DNA from: Neoscytalidium dimidiatum
Lineage: Eukaryota > Ascomycota > Dothideomycetes > Botryosphaeriales > Botryosphaeriaceae
NCBI GenBank assembly: GCA_037367355.1
Contig: CM074695.1
Location: forward strand, 4,526,001-4,590,000
Reading direction: 5' to 3'
Length of the DNA: 64,000 nt
The position numbers and the translations under genes were made by a program. How positions within the stretch are numbered: position 1 is the stretch's first letter; the number at the start of each line of letters is the position of its first letter. A model generated the notes under the pieces. It did no database searches, was not told where the DNA came from, and saw only the letters and a program-made list of their open reading frames with translations. Positions 33,261 through 44,126 of the stretch are shown here, in pieces.

Positions 33261-36200
33261 TCAGTCCCGACCTCTCCGGTCTCCCTTCAAGAAGCCCTTC
33301 CAATCTGCCTGGATACCTCTCCTCTCCTCTCCCAGTCCCGTCACACCATCACCCTCACTCCAACCCTCCCATTCGCCCAAACTCGCCAAATGCCTCATAG
33401 TCGGCCTTCCATGCGGACAATTCCAAGGCTTATCGATCGCCCCCATCTCCCTCACTACGCGCTGCATCTGCCTCTGTGTGAGGGTCTTGCCTATCATGAT
33501 ACTGCTTCTGCACGCCCTCATCGCTAGCATCTTGCGCACCTTGCTTGGGCGAGGGATGCTGCTTTCTTTCTCGGAAGACAGCGACGACTCATTCAGGAGG
33601 ACAATTAGCTCCTCAAGGTCAGACACGGTGAAAGTGGTTTCCTTCGAGACGGGCAGACCAAGAAGGCGGCAACGATTACCAACAGGGGCATCGCCGCTAG
33701 TGTCTGTTGTGAGTTGGAAGCCGTTGGCAGCGAAAGCGGAGGGGTGCGAGAGTATGATTTCTTCTTCAACGGCGGTCAAATCTAGGGTATGGGGGTGTAC
33801 AAGTCGTTGTGGTGCGAGAATTGTAGTGTTGGTGAGACGCTCGAAGTTAATCTTCTCGTCCGATGCGTGTTGGTCGATAATAAAGAGCTCATCTTGATTA
33901 GAAACACTTAAGGGAGCGGGTGTAGATGACGTTGACTTCGTATGCTCGTCCGATGCAGGGCGGACGGCGAGGATAAAGCCGAGATTGAATTGGCCAATGA
34001 TACGCATCCGGCTGAAGTCCGACTTCGACACAGTCAGGGACAGCCGCTCTTCGGGAGATTGATCTGCAGTACTGTTTTCCAGGTTTTCATCCCCGCCAGT
34101 TTTTCTTGTGCAAGCCTGGAGCTGCTCCGTGAGCTGAGATAGATATCGTTCAATTTTAGCCACGGAAATCTCCAAGTGTTGGATCAATTGTAGAGTAGAA
34201 GTCTTTTTTGCACTCCCCTTGAGGATGTTGGTCGCACGCTTCAGGTTGTCTTGCGTTGGCCGACTTGTCTTTTCCTCTGCCTTCGCAATGATCTCAGCTA
34301 CACGAGCTTCTTCCCGGGCCTTCTTTTCGTCCTCGTCCAAATACTCGCCATCGGAGTCTTCGTCCTGTGGAACAAATAGTGGGGATTCATCGCGAGGTAG
34401 ATGTTCAATACCACGTTCAACAGCAACGCCATTATCAGGCTCTGCATCGTCGGAACCCTTCTCGGTGATGTCATCCTCAGCTCCCTCTTCAGATTCTTCG
34501 CCACCAGTGCTAGCCATTTCAGCATCACTGCTTACGTCTTGAGCATCATTAGGAGCAGAGGAGTCAGGTGCGTCTTCATCTTCGCTCTCAGGACTCGCTT
34601 GCGCATCTTCAGGCTCAGATGTGTCTTCATCCTCTGTTTCGTCATCCTCATCTTCAACCTGTGTCCCAGGCGCAGCAAAAGCCTTGAGGCTGCTCACGAA
34701 TCCGGATCTCTTGCCTGGGGAAGGCAATATCCCTCCTTTCAGGTCATGCTTTGGCGTGTGTATCCTCCGACGTTTAGCCTCAGGAGTACCAATTCGCATG
34801 GTGGTAGTTTGGTCGCCAATGGTAATCGTAGCAGTCTCTGCTGGGGCGCGTTTCGGGCGCATGCGGTCGAAAGCATTCTGGATGGGGCCTGGTGAGCTCT
34901 TTTGGGAAGACGTGTTGATAGCTGGGATGCTGGGCTCCTGCTTGTCTTCCTCTCCTGGCTTAGATGAGCCGTGATGAGGCTGTTTCATAGCGGATTTAGC
35001 CTCTTGACTAGCGATGCGGTCGTTGAAATCTTGCACCGCACGAGGAAGGGCCGTGGTCTGTGGCGGAGGAGATGAATCGACTTGCATAGCATCATCATCA
35101 TCATCCTGTTCAGCCAGTGGTTCGCCGTGAGCATCGCCAGTGTTTGGCAAGAAGTCCGCAAGCTTCTGCTTGTTCTTCGGGACATCTTCATTCGCTCTTT
35201 GAGCATCAGCTGGCGAAGGAAGTTGACTTCGGCCTGTTATATCTCTGCCAACAAACTGTTGAATCAAGCTCACACTCGATTCACTCTTCTCACGCGACCT
35301 TGGCGCTGCTGACTCTTCGTCCGGCCCGTTCTCATCGTCGCTACGAGCATCTGGTACTTCTCCACCGCTTTCCGAACCTCGAGCTGTGGATGGTTGACGG
35401 ACCAAATTCAAAGGCTTGAACTGAGGGAGCTTCTTCGCGCCAAGCTGTGCCTGAGGTACACTCTGATCATGCTCCTCGAACAATCGGTTCAACGCATCCT
35501 TCAATGCTTCAAGCAATGCTGTTTGATCGTGAAGCAGAATAGTACGCTTGTCGGGTGATACATTAACATCATACGCATTAGTGTCCAGGAGGAGGTTTGC
35601 AAAGATGAAAGGCGATTGCGTGACATTATAAGTCTTGTAGACCTCATTGACAGCCTTCGACACTTGCGGTAGGGCGCAAGGTCTAGAATTGACAAAAAAC
35701 ATCTGGCGATCGGGGGTCTGTCTTCCTTCGCCGACCACGGGCCGGGAGATGTGGCCCTGGATCCGGACCTCCTTAGAGTTTTTATCGTCCTCGGTACTCC
35801 AATTCTTGGCGCTTTGGGTTCCTATTGTAGTGGGGGTCATTTCTAAGGTAAGGTCAAGGGGTATCAGGGCCATGAGGGTCTTTGCACCATAGACGTTGGC
35901 AATGTTTTCTCGAGTGGTAGGATTGGCGTTGGTTGAGAAAACGGATATCTTCTTGCTTCGGGATAGTTAGCATCCTCACTCCTTCATGTATAGAGCTCTT
36001 ACCCTTTGGGCGGCTGATTGAACACGGCAAACCTGACTCCGACGCTGATACAGGCATAGGCATGGAGCAGGCCCAGAACTTTGCCATACTCTCTCTTAAT
36101 ATTCTTCTCTAGCTCTCGCCTCCTGACTGGCAGGTTGTAGAACAGATTCTCAACCGCCACTGTTGTCCCCTTTTGGCTTGCGACGACAGTGGTGCTTTTA

Positions 36201-36711
36201 AGCTTTCCTGATGTCTCGAAATCGAGGCGGGTACCCTTGGGGCCGTCGGAGGCGCGGGCTGTGAGGATGTGAAAACGGGAAAGGGCGCACAGCGAGGACA
36301 AGGCTTCGCCACGGAAGCCAAAGGTCTGAAGCGAAGAAAGGTCATTGTAAGTCGAGAGTTTGGAGGTGTAGTGCTTCAGGGCTATGGGAGAGTATCAGCA
36401 TCGCAATCACAAGGACACTCATAGAAAGTTGCATACCAATAGTATCGTAATCGTTAGGCGAAATTCCGTGGCCGTTGTCCTGAACCTCGATAGAATCCAG
36501 ACCATTGTTCTTAAATCTGACGTCTATGGAGGTAGCGCCAGCATCCAAGCTGTTCTCGACAAGCTCTTTGACGACGGAGCAGAGGTCGACGATGACCTGC
36601 CCAGATTGAATTTGATGTACCTGAGCGGCCAAATGTCAGCGCATGTTCAAACGGAGTAGCGCGACAATCAGCACTCACAGAGCGGCCCTCGATGGGCTTG
36701 ATGGTCGCCAT
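33261..36711 (-). CDS. PMS1: DNA mismatch repair protein PMS1 (MutL family)
   Basis: The MutL-alpha subunit with latent endonuclease activity, partner of MLH1 in the nucleus. Exons 36711-36679, 36620-36437, 36381-36003 and 35955-33261 give 1096 aa. The GHKL ATPase is complete: KELVENSLDAGAT, EVQDNGHGI, LQTFGFRGEALSS and the transducer lysine loop. The middle is a long acidic, disordered linker (EDEDDETEDEDTSEPED and similar), which accounts for the extra length over the yeast protein. The C-terminal endonuclease has DQHASDEKINFE, ACRSSIMIGKTLTQRQM and CPHGRPTMRHL, the metal-binding set expected for an active PMS1/PMS2. The start MATIKPIEGRSV matches family N termini and is encoded by an 11-codon first exon. 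Confidence 0.96.
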
Positions 36712-36968
36712 TTCGTTCCATGGTGGTTGCGGAGTCGAGGCGGCGTTCGCGGGAGACGCGATGACGCGTGATGCGCGTCGCTCCCGCTTAATTGTTGCCG
36801 CTGCGACTTCTGCCTCAGGCACAGACAAAAATCATCCTCAGTACGGATAGTTGAATATGCTCAAATTTACTTTAAAGTAATTATCTATTCGAGCGGGGTA
36901 TATACGCGGGAAACTATGGAGAAATACTCAGTTCGCAAGTAACGTGAAAGGCGGTGGTAGAAACTGCT

Positions 36969-37850
36969 TTATTCTGCATCCTCTTCCTTCTTCTTCCTTG
37001 GCCGCCCGCGCTTCCTCTTTGCAGGTTTCTGCTCCTCAGCCACAGGCGCAGATACTGGCTCTTCAATAGGCTCTGCAGGTTGCATGTGCAATGCTGGTAG
37101 CGCGTCTGCCTCTTCCTTCAACTCCACATACGGCAGAGGTCGTCCTTGCCATGTCAAAGCGATATCTGACCTAGTCTCTCCCTCCGCGTCCTTCTCATTC
37201 ACCATGTACCTCAACGTAACTCCCAATCCCTCCAAGCCTCGAGACCTCGCACTAGCATTCCACAGAAATTGCTCCACCCGTCCATCCGGATCTACCTTCA
37301 AGAATCCCATGGGCCACCTACTCCTCCCTAGCGCCTCCATCACGCCCTTCGTCGCTTTATTCGTGGTTGCCAGAAGGCCCAGAAAATCCTCTTCCCGCCA
37401 CTGCGCCGGCGCCCCCGTGAACGCGCCTTCCAACTCTCTCACATGCTTCGGGTTCAATATCTTATTGCTAGCCTTGCACTGGATCAACACGCGCAGAGGT
37501 AACGGGCGTGGTGACACGTCTTTGGGGACGGGCAGCGTCCACGTGCCGAGCAGGTCGATGCCAAAGTCAGAAGCACGTCCGGTGCGGGTAAGTTCGAAGC
37601 CGAGGCGCTTGAGGGTAGCGGCGACGGTGTACTCGTAATGGGTGCCGACGTAGACCGTGCGGTCGGGCGAGAGGCCGACGCGCTCGGCATAGGCGAGGAA
37701 AGATTGGAGATCGTGGTGGTTTTCGGAGCCTGGTGCTATGATAGGCTCGAAAGGTCGTGGAGACTTGGTGGACGAGGCTCGGAGATGTATGTGGTTGATT
37801 GAGGGTCGGAGAAGAGAAGGGCGGAGGAAGCGGCGGAGGAGAGACGTCAT
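36969..37850 (-). CDS. RRG7: RRG7-like mitochondrial protein (restriction-endonuclease fold) with AT-hook tail
   Basis: Single exon, 293 aa from the Met at 37850. The frame is open further upstream to 37985, but MTSLLRRFLRPSLLRPS is a good mitochondrial presequence and the natural start. The core matches the Required-for-respiratory-growth protein 7 family, a PD-(D/E)XK nuclease-like fold: YVGTHYEYTVAATLKRLGFEL, TGRASDFGIDLLGTW and LIQCKAS, where Glu, Asp and the Q-C-K strand sit in the order of the nuclease active site. The C terminus adds AKRKRGRPRKKKEE, a textbook AT-hook. Yeast RRG7 is needed for respiratory growth, but its molecular role is not established. The gene is divergent from MED21 with 269 bases between starts. 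Confidence 0.88.
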   Translation of the reverse strand: MTSLLRRFLRPSLLRPSINHIHLRASSTKSPRPFEPIIAPGSENHHDLQSFLAYAERVGLSPDRTVYVGTHYEYTVAATLKRLGFELTRTGRASDFGIDLLGTWTLPVPKDVSPRPLPLRVLIQCKASNKILNPKHVRELEGAFTGAPAQWREEDFLGLLATTNKATKGVMEALGRSRWPMGFLKVDPDGRVEQFLWNASARSRGLEGLGVTLRYMVNEKDAEGETRSDIALTWQGRPLPYVELKEEADALPALHMQPAEPIEEPVSAPVAEEQKPAKRKRGRPRKKKEEDAE

Positions 37851-38119
37851 CGTGGGGGTTTTGGGTATAACGGATGCGATGAATAAGGGAAAATATCCAT
37901 AACTACAATGGCGCATGCCACGCTTATGCTTTAGGTATAGCCTGCATTGCCAATGGCTGAAAGGTGTGGAGGTAGAAAAGTGCACATCGAGGGTAGGGAA
38001 GCATAGCGCCGATCTGCCGAGCTGGAGCTTGAGCTTCTTTCCGTCGCGCTGCCACGCATCACCACCTCCGCCTCAACCGCGCGTGGGCTGCCTGCATGTG
38101 CTACGACTGCCACCCAACC
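37851..38119. promoter_or_regulatory. Shared divergent promoter, RRG7 and MED21
   Basis: 269 bases separate two divergent start codons, so both promoters and leaders must fit here. No specific site recognised. Confidence 0.5.
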
Positions 38120-38660
38120 ATGTCGGATATCCTTACCCAGCTCCAAGATGCGATTGACATCGTACGCCGCCCACCTCATCCTATCTCTCCTTCAGAGCCA
38201 TACTAACATCCTACAGCTTGTCCAGCAAATGTACGCCGGCGCAATATACACCAATACGCGTCACCCCTACGGCGATATTCCTACGCAGCCTCATGACGCC
38301 GACCGCGATATTCACGCCCCGAACGCCAACGAAGCCGGTGACAACCAGGGCGGCGCAGCCACCAACAACAACGGTAATAACCAGAACGGCGATCGCCCGC
38401 GCACCCCGCCTCCAGATCCCAACTTCGCCGTCACGCAGCACGAGATCGCAAGCGACATCATCATGAACATGGCGCGCATCAACGCACTAGCCGACCGCCT
38501 GCCCGGCATCGGTTTCAGCGAGCAGCAGCAGATGGAGCGCTTGGCGGAGCTGGACCGTGAGTTGCGCGAGGAGCAGGCGAAGTTGGAGGAGGCGAAGCGC
38601 GAAAAGGAGAGGCTGCTAGCCTTGCTGGATGAGCGCATCATGAAGGCCCGGAGGCCTTGA
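38120..38660 (+). CDS. MED21: Mediator complex subunit 21 (MED21/SRB7)
   Basis: A small essential subunit of the mediator middle module, which pairs with MED7 and links RNA polymerase II to activators. Exon 1 is 38120-38161 (14 codons, MSDILTQLQDAIDI) and exon 2 38217-38660, joined by a 55-base intron with branch TACTAAC; total 161 aa. The N terminus MSDILTQLQD and the following LVQQMYAGAIY are the family signature. The second half, LADRLPGIGFSEQQQMERL and a charged coiled coil to the end, matches the MED21 helix that packs with MED7. Between them is an Asn/Gly/Pro-rich loop, longer than in yeast. Confidence 0.93.
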
Positions 38661-38946
38661 AAGATCCTCGCGACCATCTCACCACACTCGAATTGCATTC
38701 TATAGCATCAGCGACAGGCGTCAAGGCTCGGAAAAAAAAAATAAAGGCATCAGAGAATGACCAGGCGTTCATAAAAATTGGGATATTACAGAGGAGCACA
38801 GTTCGAATTGAAAGGCAGCAAGATACCCCGGAAGGAATGACATTACTCAAGCAACGGCCCATGATGTCAAATCGAAGATTACCAAGCAAGGAAAGACGCG
38901 ACCGAAAAATCGAAGCACACCAGTTTCATCCTCGAACATCAGGCTC

Positions 38947-39609
38947 TCATTTCCCCCTTCCTTTTCCCTTACCCTTTCCACGCCCCACACCATTCCCTCC
39001 GCGCCCGTCGCGCTCTACAACACTGGGAGCCGACACAACAACTCTCGCCTTCTTCTCCCTACGCTTTCCGTCACCCGCCAGGCTGCCGACTGACTCTGTC
39101 CGCGCTCTCTTCGCGCCCCGCTGCCCCCCTGACGTGGCGGCCGCCGCTTGTCCGGGCAACCCGCCCGCTGTTGGAAGCGGGTGCCACGTCATCGGCGACC
39201 AACCGAGACTCGGCGACGCTCGCGTCTGCGCTGAGGGCGATTTAGAAAGCGGCGAGAATTTGGGTGCTTTGGGAGAAGTAGTAGTCGGGCTCCGGTGAGG
39301 CGTGCGCGGAGGCTGAGATGGAGGGGCGGGCTGCGGGAAATGTGAACTAGTTGGGCCGGGAGGAGTTTTCGGAGAGGGCGTTTTCTGGGGAGCTGATGGT
39401 CGCTTGGCGGCTGATGCTTTTCTGGCTGGCTTCTTGGGCGCGGGTTTGGCTGTTTTCTTGGAAGTGGTCTTGGTGTTGCGTTGCTTGGGAGTGGGCTTGA
39501 CCGCTGTCTTTGAAGAGCTTTGTTTGATGGTTCGTTTGGAGGGGGGTTTGGTGGTCAAGGCTGCGAGGGCCGCTGTCTTGGCTTTGCGGCTAGGATTTCT
39601 GCGGACCAT
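38947..39609 (-). CDS. Hypothetical Lys/Ala/Pro-rich basic protein
   Basis: A single-exon frame of 220 aa starting MVRRNPSRKAKTAAL. The first half is repetitive Lys/Pro/Ala/Thr (KKTAKPAPKKPARKASAAKRP), like the tail of a linker histone but without the globular winged-helix domain. The C terminus is Gly/Arg/Lys-rich (GVGRGKGKGKGRGK), possibly RNA- or DNA-binding. It contains several SP and TP sites. Nuclear location is likely from composition alone. I do not recognise an orthologue. It is convergent with MED21, 286 bases away. Confidence 0.55.
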   Translation of the reverse strand: MVRRNPSRKAKTAALAALTTKPPSKRTIKQSSSKTAVKPTPKQRNTKTTSKKTAKPAPKKPARKASAAKRPSAPQKTPSPKTPPGPTSSHFPQPAPPSQPPRTPHRSPTTTSPKAPKFSPLSKSPSAQTRASPSLGWSPMTWHPLPTAGGLPGQAAAATSGGQRGAKRARTESVGSLAGDGKRREKKARVVVSAPSVVERDGRGGNGVGRGKGKGKGRGK

Positions 39610-39895
39610 GATTACGGTTGCTGATCGAGTCGTTGACCGCTGGAAATACTAAGAAGAGGCTTTTTGGTCGAAGGGGGGCCATTAAACTGGGAGTCCCTCG
39701 TTGCTATAAGCATTGAGGAACAAATAGCCTTTGTTAATGCAAGGTTCAAAGGAAAATTGCCGAAAACGGAAATACTTCGACGTCCGCGAGTCCTTTATTC
39801 TGCGACTTCACGACTCAATCGGAAGACCGGCTCTACTCGGACAAGAAGAGACCATCTGGATCCATCTTTCAAAGACATATCTCCATTGTCCGGAT

Positions 39896-41906
39896 TCATA
39901 CGAGGGTGATACTTTCGACTTTCATATCCTCGCCTTTGAGCGCTTCCGAGCCCCTTGAAGCACGTGGTGCTTGCCAAAGTTCGCCTTTCATAACGCCATG
40001 AACATAGCATTCGCCAACCAGCAAGTATTCCGCATCACCTCCCGACGTATTCGGCCTCAAAAGATACGGCACATGCCCTCCGAAAAGATCCCACACCTGA
40101 TCACCCTCTCTCATACACTCAGGCCCGATCCCGATCAACCCCTTATCCGTCCTGAACAGTACCCTCCCGCTCGTAAACGTCAATATAGTCGAGCCGATCT
40201 TATCCATAATGCTATGCGTCTCGTAGTTCCCCCAGAACGGCAGGATCCGGCGGGGAACCTGCGCCAGGCCGGAGCCGCCGCCGGTCGCCCACAGCGGGTA
40301 GTCGAGGATGTTGAGCGCCATATCGCAGATGTACAAGAACGCCTGCATCTCGCGCTCCTCGCGCGTCATCAGCCCACCGCCTGCCACTTCCTCCTCTCCA
40401 CCTTCCCCCAGCTTCGGCGCCCCTTCGATCCACCGCGCCGGGATCGGCGGCCCGATGATCTCGCGCGACTCGCCGGCGCCGCTCGCGCCCGAGGGCAGCC
40501 GCGCGATCGTGCGCGTCACGAAGGCGCGCAGCTCGGCGGGCGCGGGCAGGCGGTCGGCGCAGACGGTGCGGAAGACGGCCATCATGGCGGACTCGCCCGT
40601 CCGGGGGGTACGCGGCGTCCGCGGCGAAGCCGAGCGTGCGGAAGAGGGCGCGGAAGCGCGGCGCGAAGACGTTCCAGCCGTCGAGGCGGCCGATGCGGAC
40701 GGCGGACTCGACGGCCGGGATGAAGTCGTCGGTGCGGTGCGTGGTCGTGACGGTGGCGAGGCGCAGGCTGTGGAGCGGCAGTTTTCGCGGGTCGGGGCCG
40801 AGGGCGATGGCGGGGAGGGGGGAGGCCCGGTTCTGGTTGATTTGGTAGAAGGGCGAGGCTGCGGAGGGCCATTCGAAGCTGCGGAGGATGGCTGTGCGGC
40901 GCGGGAGGCGCCAGTCGGGTACCCAGGAGGGCAGGTCCGGGTTCTCGGCGGGCCCGAGGCAGCTTGAGAGGATAGATATGTCTGATGAATGAGCAACGAT
41001 CAAGCGGGCGCATTGGGTGTAAACTTCAGCAGCTGTGATGCTCGGGGAATAGTCTGGCTCCACACCGGGATTTGTCTCCTCAGTCAACATCCCTAGGATT
41101 GCAAACACCTTGTCTCTGGGATCTGAAGATTGCAGTCCCCTAGTAAGGCGTAATAGTGTGAGAAGATCAGCTGTCTTTTTCTCGCTGTCAATTGTAGTGC
41201 TTGCAAAACGTGCAAGAGCAAGGATGCTGTCTCCGGCAGATCCCAGGACTTTCGCGGCATTCGTAATGTAAGTCCACGGGAAACTCAACCTGCCACAAAG
41301 AACCTCAGCATCGGCGGCAAGGCAAGCTTCTTGGAACGTCCAGGCTCTGTGAAACCACGCCCGCTCCAGCAGGCTCGTCACAACCTCAAAATTCTTCATC
41401 AACTCCCAGTATTGCCAGTAGTCAGTCTTGTTGGTAATCTGCTCAGGTTGCCACCGCCGAATCCATGCAATCGCCTCTTGGGTTTGTCGATCCGGACGCC
41501 CTATCCAGATGAAGACCTTCTCCGCTTGCGAGTATATCCATCTCATCTGGCTAACTTGGTGGTTCAGCTCTGGGATATCTGTCTGATTGATGCATATAGC
41601 ATCGATCCAAAAGCGCTGGGTCTTCGTTGGACTTCGGATGTCATGCAGAAGCTTATTCAGATTCGCTGTGATCTCAATCTCGGATCCTTCGCAATCTATC
41701 TTGTGGGTCAATGTACGGTCTCCCCACGCATAAGAGAGTGCATGGTTTGGGGAGTTTCCGGGATCCCCAAGACGTTCGGGCCCCAGAGAAATCTCAATCT
41801 TGTCTTCGGGTGTTCCAGGGTGCAAGGACATAACTCGGATCCATCCTTTCCTCAGCTGCTGGTAAGCTGGATGTGCCAATTCGGGATTTGTAGAAGTGGA
41901 CGGCAT
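39896..41906 (-). pseudogene. HET-domain (heterokaryon incompatibility) gene with one-base frameshift
   Basis: HET-domain proteins trigger programmed cell death on non-self fusion. The frame from 41906 carries the HET domain: ALSYAWGD near the N terminus, FWIDAICINQTDIPE, QMRWIYSQAEKVFIWIG and RAWTFQEACLA, then GLQSSDPRDKVFAILGM. It stays in the expected frame to about 40610, then runs into Arg/Ala-rich nonsense ending at 40212. The proper C-terminal half (MMAVFRTVCADRLP, LFGGHVPYLLRP, YLLVGECYVHGVMKGE) continues in another frame to 39896. The switch falls at a G6 run, 40603-40608; one base fewer there would make a continuous protein of about 670 aa. I found no intron that could do this. It is either a recent inactivation or an assembly error. 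Confidence 0.8.
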
Positions 41907-42884
41907 TAAAGCGCAATATTCGCGAGAGAATGAACGGTAGCTGTGATTATCGGAAAAACTGGGAAGTGAGAGAGTTGGTTTTGGCAGCTGTGGTTCTTAA
42001 GAATAGAAACTACTGCAGTGGTGCCTATTCTGTTGCCGTTCATGATTGGTGCCACGGGGTTGTGGCGCCCTCTCAGCTGGAGGAAAATTATACCGCTATA
42101 CTCTTGTCCCGTAGCACTTGTCTTTGTCGGCTTCCTGCTTTGTTGCAAATAGGTGATAGGTGCTGGAGCAAGTGATTTATTCTGTTCTGTGGTACAGAGA
42201 GGGAGATAACATATATATATTCCCACGTGTTTCGGACCCCTGTCGTGGTGGACGGACCCTGTCATGCGCGAAGACCACCGTGACACCTGAAGCACCATCT
42301 TCATATTCAACAACACCAGCGAGCAGCGGCCGCGGCCCGTACGGGAAGAACGCCCACGAGGGCGCAGCGACTCCAGAAGGGAGCACAGACCAGGGAATCC
42401 CCTACGGGACGAAGGACCACAGGGCCAGGCCGAGAACCGAAGGTCTGGGCGGATACGCGATCGTTGGCGCGCCGCGACGCGCCGCCACGGCAAGCCGACC
42501 GTTCAAGACCAGTCTCGCGCGTCAATTGCAGCCAACCTATTGGAGTAGCCAGCTTAGAACGATCTTATCGACCTGCCGTACGTTATCTCTGAGCAGAGAG
42601 AATGGGAAAGAGGCTTCAAAGCTCAATAGAAGGGGCCTCCTGTTATATGGACGTTCAAAGTACGCAACTGAAGTACACCGTTACGAAGCTGAGTTACGAT
42701 GATAGGCTCGATGTCGAGTCAAAGCTTTGGACTATATGGCCTCCCACGACAGCCTGAACGAATTTTGAACACGCCTACGCTTCCGGAGATATTAAGAGTT
42801 GGCGACAGTTGCAGGTCATGACATTGGAAATCCTAAGAACCTCAGGATATCATGAGGTTACGTAGTCATAATATCGTTCAAACT
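41907..42884. other. Intergenic region
   Basis: About 980 bases. The right part (42230-42540) is GC-rich and holds an open frame on the plus strand (42160-42702) with no motif. It could be an old mobile-element piece, but I see no terminal repeats. Confidence 0.35.
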
Positions 42885-44126
42885 CTACACTTGCTCGGGA
42901 TCGCACTGCACAGTCACGCAGCCGATAATCATACCCTTAATGTGATGATAACTGTTTAAGTCACCCGCACGCGCTGCCTCGCCTAGCGTCATCAACTCAT
43001 CCCACATGGTCAAGTCAGCGCGACGATCCTGCTCTAAGACCCACGCGATAAGCCGAGTCAAGTCGCGCAGAAAAGCATCCGCCAAGGCCGTCTGGAAGAA
43101 GTCGTCAACATTCTCGCGGCCAGCAGGGCCGTGGCAGAGGAAGAAGGCGGCCGAGCAACGAGCGCGCGCGTCCCAAAAAGCTACTTCGTCGCCCGCCCGC
43201 GCGTGGCGACCCATCTCCGTTCGTAGCGGGTCGATGCGTTCGTCTTGGTAGGCGATGAGATTAACCGCGACTGCCCGACCCAACCACAGGCCAAGCTCCA
43301 CCGTAAGACGCGCCCGTAGACGGTCCTCTATTGGATCTCCAGCAGATGGAGCTGCTGGCCCGGGGTTCCGAAAGGGTGGCGTTTGCGGCACTGTATTAGG
43401 CGAGAGCACAGATAGGAGACTTTCCGGTAAAGGCGTGGTGGCGCACTGGCTGGGGCTCCTTGGGATGACGGTCATGTGGGCTCCGTACTGCGGCGGAGGC
43501 TCGGTGACCTGGGGCCCAGATTCACCAAGCGCGTTCTGGGGAAAATTTTCTTTGCCGGGCACTGCAGAGCGCAGGGTGTTGCTGACCAGCCTTAAACCTT
43601 CACGCGCATAATCGCTGGGTCGCAGGTAAACAAAAAAGCTCAGAGCCTTAGACAGTGAGGTGATATTCTGCAGAAGATCACGAGCTGTGCGTGATGACGG
43701 CTTCGCCGTTGTCTTGAGTTCCGGCATGAGCAGCCGTCCCGGGCGCTCGAGGGTAAAGTGGGCGCGGATGATCATTCCTGAATCCGAAAGGCCAGCGTCA
43801 TGGGCGGCAGACGCCACTGCACCCACATCCTGAATCTTGCATGTATCGACTTGTATTTCCGGGGATGAGCTAGGCAGGATTTCGAGGGAGACGTCTTTGC
43901 TGCGCGAGTGACCGGCCAGTCGCAGCTTGACAGCAAGAGAGAAACGAATTATCGCATGTTTGCAGCCATCATCATGCGCACACTCTAGAGCGAAGCTGGA
44001 TTCTTTGTTCAACAGAGATAGCGACCCCAGGGTGATTTGTTGGCCCGTTTCTCGATCGGACCATGCGGCCAGGACGCGTTCGTTGACACAACGACGAGGG
44101 TGGACAAGGTCTGAAGCGGACACCAT
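42885..44126 (-). CDS. Hypothetical protein, 413 aa
   Basis: Single-exon frame with coding-like composition, starting MVSASDLVHPRRCVNE. I do not recognise it. The first third looks like beta-rich sequence (IIRFSLAVKLRL, MIIRAHFTLERPGRLLMPE). A Pro/Ser-rich linker follows (TEPPPQYG, PQTPPFRNPGP). The C-terminal half is predicted helical with conserved-looking Trp and charged residues (LTVELGLWLGRAVAVNLIAYQDERIDPL, split here by no gap; ARCSAAFFLCHGP; LTRLIAWVLEQDRR). No signal peptide or membrane span. The beta-rich part has a loose resemblance to the 5' frame of the gene at 13578-15466, so the two may be distant members of one fungal family, but this is only by eye. Confidence 0.6.
   Translation of the reverse strand: MVSASDLVHPRRCVNERVLAAWSDRETGQQITLGSLSLLNKESSFALECAHDDGCKHAIIRFSLAVKLRLAGHSRSKDVSLEILPSSSPEIQVDTCKIQDVGAVASAAHDAGLSDSGMIIRAHFTLERPGRLLMPELKTTAKPSSRTARDLLQNITSLSKALSFFVYLRPSDYAREGLRLVSNTLRSAVPGKENFPQNALGESGPQVTEPPPQYGAHMTVIPRSPSQCATTPLPESLLSVLSPNTVPQTPPFRNPGPAAPSAGDPIEDRLRARLTVELGLWLGRAVAVNLIAYQDERIDPLRTEMGRHARAGDEVAFWDARARCSAAFFLCHGPAGRENVDDFFQTALADAFLRDLTRLIAWVLEQDRRADLTMWDELMTLGEAARAGDLNSYHHIKGMIIGCVTVQCDPEQV

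Noticed and set aside
40525..40610. An intron that would repair the HET frame
   Set aside because: The only GT...AG pairs near the break give the wrong phase or an intron of about 20 bases.
42160..42702. 180-codon plus-strand frame as a retrotransposon gag or LTR piece
   Set aside because: No zinc knuckle, protease or terminal repeat; I could not define element ends.
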